Shown one piece after another: positions 63,301-64,000 of a DNA stretch of 64,000 nucleotides (the stretch's first letter is position 1; each line of letters starts with the position of its first letter). A program made the position numbers and the translations under genes. The stretch lies in NCBI GenBank assembly GCA_023898365.1, contig CP060219.1, positions 930,001 to 994,000 on the forward strand, read 5' to 3'. This DNA comes from Candidatus Woesearchaeota archaeon (lineage in GTDB: Archaea; Nanobdellota; Nanobdellia; Woesearchaeales; GCA-023898365). The notes beneath the pieces were generated by a model. It saw only the letters and a program-made list of their open reading frames with translations, was not told where the DNA came from and searched no databases.

Positions 63301-64000
63301 GTTTGCCGCTTCACCAGTACTCCAAGTAAGAACAGCACTCACATTCGTTACCGTGCCATTAGCAACACCAGTAATCGTAGGAGCAACAATATCAGCCGCA
63401 GCCAAGGTGGTAAAGTTATACGGACCTGTCGTGTTACAGTTACCTGCAACATCACAACTACTTATATTATAATAATACAAAGTGCTAGGAGTTAAGCCGC
63501 TTAATGACAAGTTATGAACTGTGTCAAGACTTGCATTAACAACAACCCCATCACCTAATGCTAAGGTAGTTCCATAAGCAACACTACTATTACTTGCTTC
63601 GTTTGTAGCCCAATTAACTTTAGCACTCACATTAGCAATTGAATTATTAATCACATTACTGAATGTAGGGGCAACCGTATCATTAACTGTTAACGTAAGC
63701 GTTCCCGTACTAGCGTTGACAGCACTATCATTAGCTTGTGAGGCAGTAACCACGAACTGATATGTGCCTGGCGTCGCGTCACTTACTGTTAACGAAATAA
63801 TGCCACTCATACCACTGTCAAGCGTAATATTACTTGCATTCTGAGTATCAACATCTGCACTGTTTGGATCAGTGTGAGTGACATCATAAAACACCCCGGT
63901 CGTATCCGTACCGTTATTTGTTACTGAAATATAGAATGTTGCACTCTGAGACTCAACAGTGTTAAGGCTCGTACCATTCGTAGAAACTTGCACCCCATAC
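54322..64000 (-). CDS. Giant repetitive surface protein, N-terminus outside the window
   Basis: The frame is open to the right edge, so only the last 3225 or so residues are seen. From the N-terminal side there are at least seven CARDB-like modules of about 100 residues (start V-Y-D-V-x-V, middle NNGT, end TPGTYxFxVTA) alternating with ten FN3-like modules of about 90. Each FN3 copy has YGTTLALSDG and YYYNVTSCDAAGNCNTTGPY, with a Cys pair four residues apart. Further Ig-like modules follow (VDTTAPVV type). A PGF-pre-PGF-like domain (about residues 2930-3060 of the seen part, LFLSWYNETNHTWSRL and VTHFSSYGLSG) precedes a short Cys-containing segment. An acidic Ser/Pro/Glu stalk and a membrane anchor (GALFLALGLLAILAIVVSHWW) with basic His-rich end complete it. 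Very many N-x-S/T sites suggest heavy glycosylation. An adhesin or cell-envelope role is inferred. Confidence 0.88.
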   Translation of the reverse strand, partial: YGVQVSTNGTSLNTVESQSATFYISVTNNGTDTTGVFYDVTHTDPNSADVDTQNASNITLDSGMSGIISLTVSDATPGTYQFVVTASQANDSAVNASTGTLTLTVNDTVAPTFSNVINNSIANVSAKVNWATNEASNSSVAYGTTLALGDGVVVNASLDTVHNLSLSGLTPSTLYYYNISSCDVAGNCNTTGPYNFTTLAAADIVAPTITGVANGTVTNVSAVLTWSTGEAANSTVAYGTTLALSDGTHTNATTGTSHYALLTGLTNSTLYYYNITACDAVPNCNTTGPYNFTTAATPPPAIPAVYDVQVSVNSSAESIVENGNASFYITVTNNGTNTTGVTYVITHTDVNSADFDLQNTSTVVLDSGESGIVRLDVSDSTPGTYQFVATARVNNNSAINASTGTLTLTVNDTTPPTISGVTNTSVANTSFQVNVATTEAANLSVAYGTTLALSGGSVTNSSVATTHNESITGLTPSTLYYYNVTSCDAAGNCATSGPYNVTTLAAADIVAPTITGVANGTVTNVSAVISWTTGEAANSTVAYGTTLALSDGAYYNATLGTGHYALLTGLTNSTLYYYNVSGCDAAGNCNTTGPYNFTTADTPAAPIYSVNVSASPITISTTETTNGTFSITIGNNGTANAVVYNVTVNNATGSDVASLNTSSVTLDSGETTVVKLTVSDTTPGTYVYNVTAMRNSDSSVNATTVTLTLTVNDTNAPTISGVTNTSVANTSAQVNWGTNEAANSSVRYGTTTALGDGEEINVTLATVHNISLSGLTPATMYFYNVTSCDASANCKVSGPYNFTTLAAADIVAPNITTVLSSSITDVSAVITWSTGESANASVSYGTTLALSDGTTVNATMGLSQSVYVSGLTPATLHYFNVTSCDAAGNCNTTGPHNFTTLATIPPAVYDVNATSNGTSASVIESQNATFYINVHNNGTNTTSVTYLVTHTDPNSADYDVQNDSGVVIDSGESRMISLTVGDATPGTYNFVVTVAQNNDSANNMTLPTFTLTVLDTVAPVISSVTNTSVANTSFQVNMATTGEAGNMSVLYGTTLALSDGEVVNATLSVTHNVSVTGLTPSTLYYYNVTVCDGSDNCDVAGPFNVTTAAAVDIVAPQITSVANGTVTNTTAFITWTTNESANASVAYGTTLALGDGTTVNASMGTSHSVYLTGLTNSTFYYYNVSSCDASANCNTTGPYNFTTADTPGPVIYDVNITVNASGALINNSDTASVSFVVTVTNNGTEDGISYNITRTNANSATTATINDSSLTLDSGASADVLLTVGDPDAGIYQFTVTATQSTNGAVFATTPTITLVVVDTQAPIISSVVNASITNISFVVNWTTHESANASIAYGTTVDLSDGVVTNATLTTNHSVPVTGLTNSTLYYYNITSCDGDDNCNTTGPYTVTTAATIVPSGADVNATVVSATASATESTTAVFYALFTNNGTLDNVTYDITRVNTNSADTATLNTSNVTLDIGASALVSLTVGDTTPGTYQFTITATKNDEPTVTATTTTLTLTVNDTVAPVITAVTNQSIRDTSVSIGWLTDEAANSSINYGTTSALGSSTGNASLVTAHNFTISSLLNGTLYYYAVTSCDATGNCNTTGQYTFTTAEAEIYGVHIAVNATSASVNESTTKDFLVTVTNNGTLDALLYNLTLYNINSADTGTVNASNITLDSSASGSALLTVGDTTPGTYTFKVEAMQANDSSVWANTSTITLTVVDTTVPTVTASSPAATAYTNLSSQKFTVDLSDAYDATLSCGIYVNGSLNATNASMSAAANQNITVSGFAQGTYAWLVGCTDAAGNTANSTARTLIVDLTDPVTTISLTGTQGSNTWYTSSVSVNFSVTELYANNTWVNNGSLVNWDQTPFTVSSEGNTTITYYSVDLAGNVETANQQNIGIDSVAPVINALTANRTGVMANSSINSSEAVQFIINVTEANPWYIEFAENGVGQANVSFTSDANTTVSWTNAANYVESSVALSLTVYDLAGQSVASTIINISVNDTTGPSVALTLPADDTATTSRAVTFTYTGTDALSLASCTLNIYNSTDELINTTTNASMTSGLADTYAYTFAADGQYDWNVTCLDNSANLGVSSTYNVTVDTAGPVITPTIWTGTEGDNSWYTTNILLNLSAVDAVSDVATLQYRIRDGSWTTYTAPFNVTRTGVVRYRANDTLGTMTTGNVSYSIDKVAPTVTGVINGTKSNGVYVTAATVALTVTEPELYGDSGIAGTYYSTNGGTSYTAYTVPFNLNSDGTYNIIAYSVDNAGNNNSGVTGKQYTKTVIVDTTAPVVSVLTHTNDQTVSGIQSINVSSSAPGVVMEVFRNGTSQGFIANNTLYNFTYTWDTAGISDGTYNLSFRATEHGALTHTASVRLIVDNTLPTVTITTPASDGLNYSSSTLMVIGNTSETTSSINISINGGAYTTVANVSGTNWNYTITSFLQGVNTIAVQVGDGIGNAGSTTAYVNYDNASPVVSNIYATPNPARTTTTSVTVTARVTDTNPLTSVTADLNGSNVTMTASGSTYTGTWSTLPATDGSYTVTIRAEDVYSNTVEDTSYSVVINDTLPTIVFNISNGDYLSNGSLVNIQVMNSDTTWFNSTDNVTPTSISGGVANYTVNGVESASLTLYVWANSSTGYNVTSVVTIVVDSVTPEMMFNITPAYTTANSINVTATANDTNLKDVRVNGLVASYNGTVYYKRISLTNNANNTITVVATDESGKTNTSTDYIYRDSTVPVTSYTLSPSSVNGRNGYYTTNVLASFTSTSGGSNRTTLIWRNSTTGWVAATNYTFKETNNRTIKYRTVDAAGNVEATKTLTVNVDTTAPVVTQAALALPARPQQGVDEVTLNFSATGSLYAALNVTDPNGTRTAYTLSPTNNRYTYTFEPFDTLGRYRFNVSIIDLAGNVVRTRTNVSVVEVVRFENIEANANESIVINGSRVNATVNISTNASVGNGAMNITLDEESPYDNTTINDSLKYITFDESADLTAAIRWVILRMYYTDEEVNESGLNETGLFLSWYNETNHTWSRLSSAMDFVNATGVNESHNYVWANVTHFSSYGLSGDRLLCADIFTNAAVTQGCYDSLNVYRDSGYICSGVWRATACPGSSTPAEEETTPSSSSSPSLPATEEEPEEEVETAPETIPDQEPASVADTTNDGDGLGEQLDTTDVDTSDTDDEGQGLADLLSQKGTGALFLALGLLAILAIVVSHWWHDKKKHRHLHNHK
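58800..64000 (-). repeat. Tandem CARDB/FN3 module array
   Basis: DNA-level repeats encode the module array: order from the right edge is CARDB, FN3, FN3 repeated four times, then CARDB-FN3 twice, and a last CARDB near 58820-59150. Nearly identical stretches recur, for example around 62190-62500 and 63110-63420, where FN3 units and the GAAGC/ACCAGT joints match for long runs. This points to recent duplication or gene conversion, so copy number may vary between strains. Confidence 0.8.

Noticed and set aside
1..64000. CRISPR array, insertion sequence, rRNA operon or replication origin
   Set aside because: I looked for regularly spaced repeats, transposase motifs, rRNA signatures and Orc1/Cdc6-linked repeats and saw none. 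The regular repeats at 58800-64000 are protein-coding modules.

Overview
The window is chromosomal DNA of an archaeon, most likely a DPANN lineage near Woesearchaeota/Pacearchaeota. Evidence for Archaea: aIF5B, Trm1, Cbf5, ribosomal proteins L15e and S17e, Alba, NucS, archaeal GluRS, an initiator tRNA with an A1:U72 pair, two tRNAs with canonical 37/38 introns, and TATA boxes (TTTAAA / TTTATA) 22-35 nt before most starts, often giving leaderless mRNAs. Bacterial-like elements (HU, class II LysRS, TGS-type ThrRS, a two-component system, 2,3-BPG-type phosphoglycerate mutase) fit the mosaic genomes of that group. The lineage is inferred.

Region 1 (1-8633) is visibly more AT-rich than the rest and looks like an acquired defence island. 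It starts with a cut-off ORF and a HEPN-like ORF. A tightly coupled plus-strand operon follows: Fic protein, type I restriction HsdR subunit, a DpnI-like nuclease domain protein, a DUF2779 protein (Cas4-like plus DEDD exonuclease) and a small membrane protein. No HsdM or HsdS is present in the window. About 1.1 kb of AT-rich spacer separates the island from core genes.

Region 2 (8634-31722) is core information and carbon metabolism: PGI/PMI, a four-gene operon lysS-rimB-rimK-gltX, tRNA-iMet, trm1 divergent from aIF5B, a PUA protein and TIM, L15e, ribulose-phosphate epimerase divergent from RpiB, tRNA-Val, HU, Cbf5 with a winged-helix regulator, tRNA-Ser and many lineage-specific proteins of unknown function.

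Region 3 (31723-54235) holds Dus, RNase HII, IMPDH, ThrRS, a winged-helix protein with a histone H1-like tail, a DRG GTPase, a response regulator and membrane histidine kinase, intron-containing tRNA-Tyr and tRNA-Glu, TatD, a candidate structured RNA, an M50-like protease, a stand-alone NFACT-R protein, phosphoglycerate mutase, acetyltransferases, Sua5/TsaC, a CPBP-like protein, a ZIP transporter, S17e-Alba, NucS, a large kinase-like unknown and a P-type Ca2+-ATPase.

Region 4 (54322-64000) is the 3' part of one giant surface-protein gene. It has at least seven CARDB-like and ten FN3-like modules, then further Ig-like modules, an acidic/Ser-Pro stalk and a C-terminal membrane anchor. It runs off the right edge.

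PGI/PMI, TIM, PGM, RPE and RpiB together suggest a sugar-fermenting carbon core with non-oxidative pentose steps. Several divergent gene pairs appear to share a single palindromic TTTAAA box.
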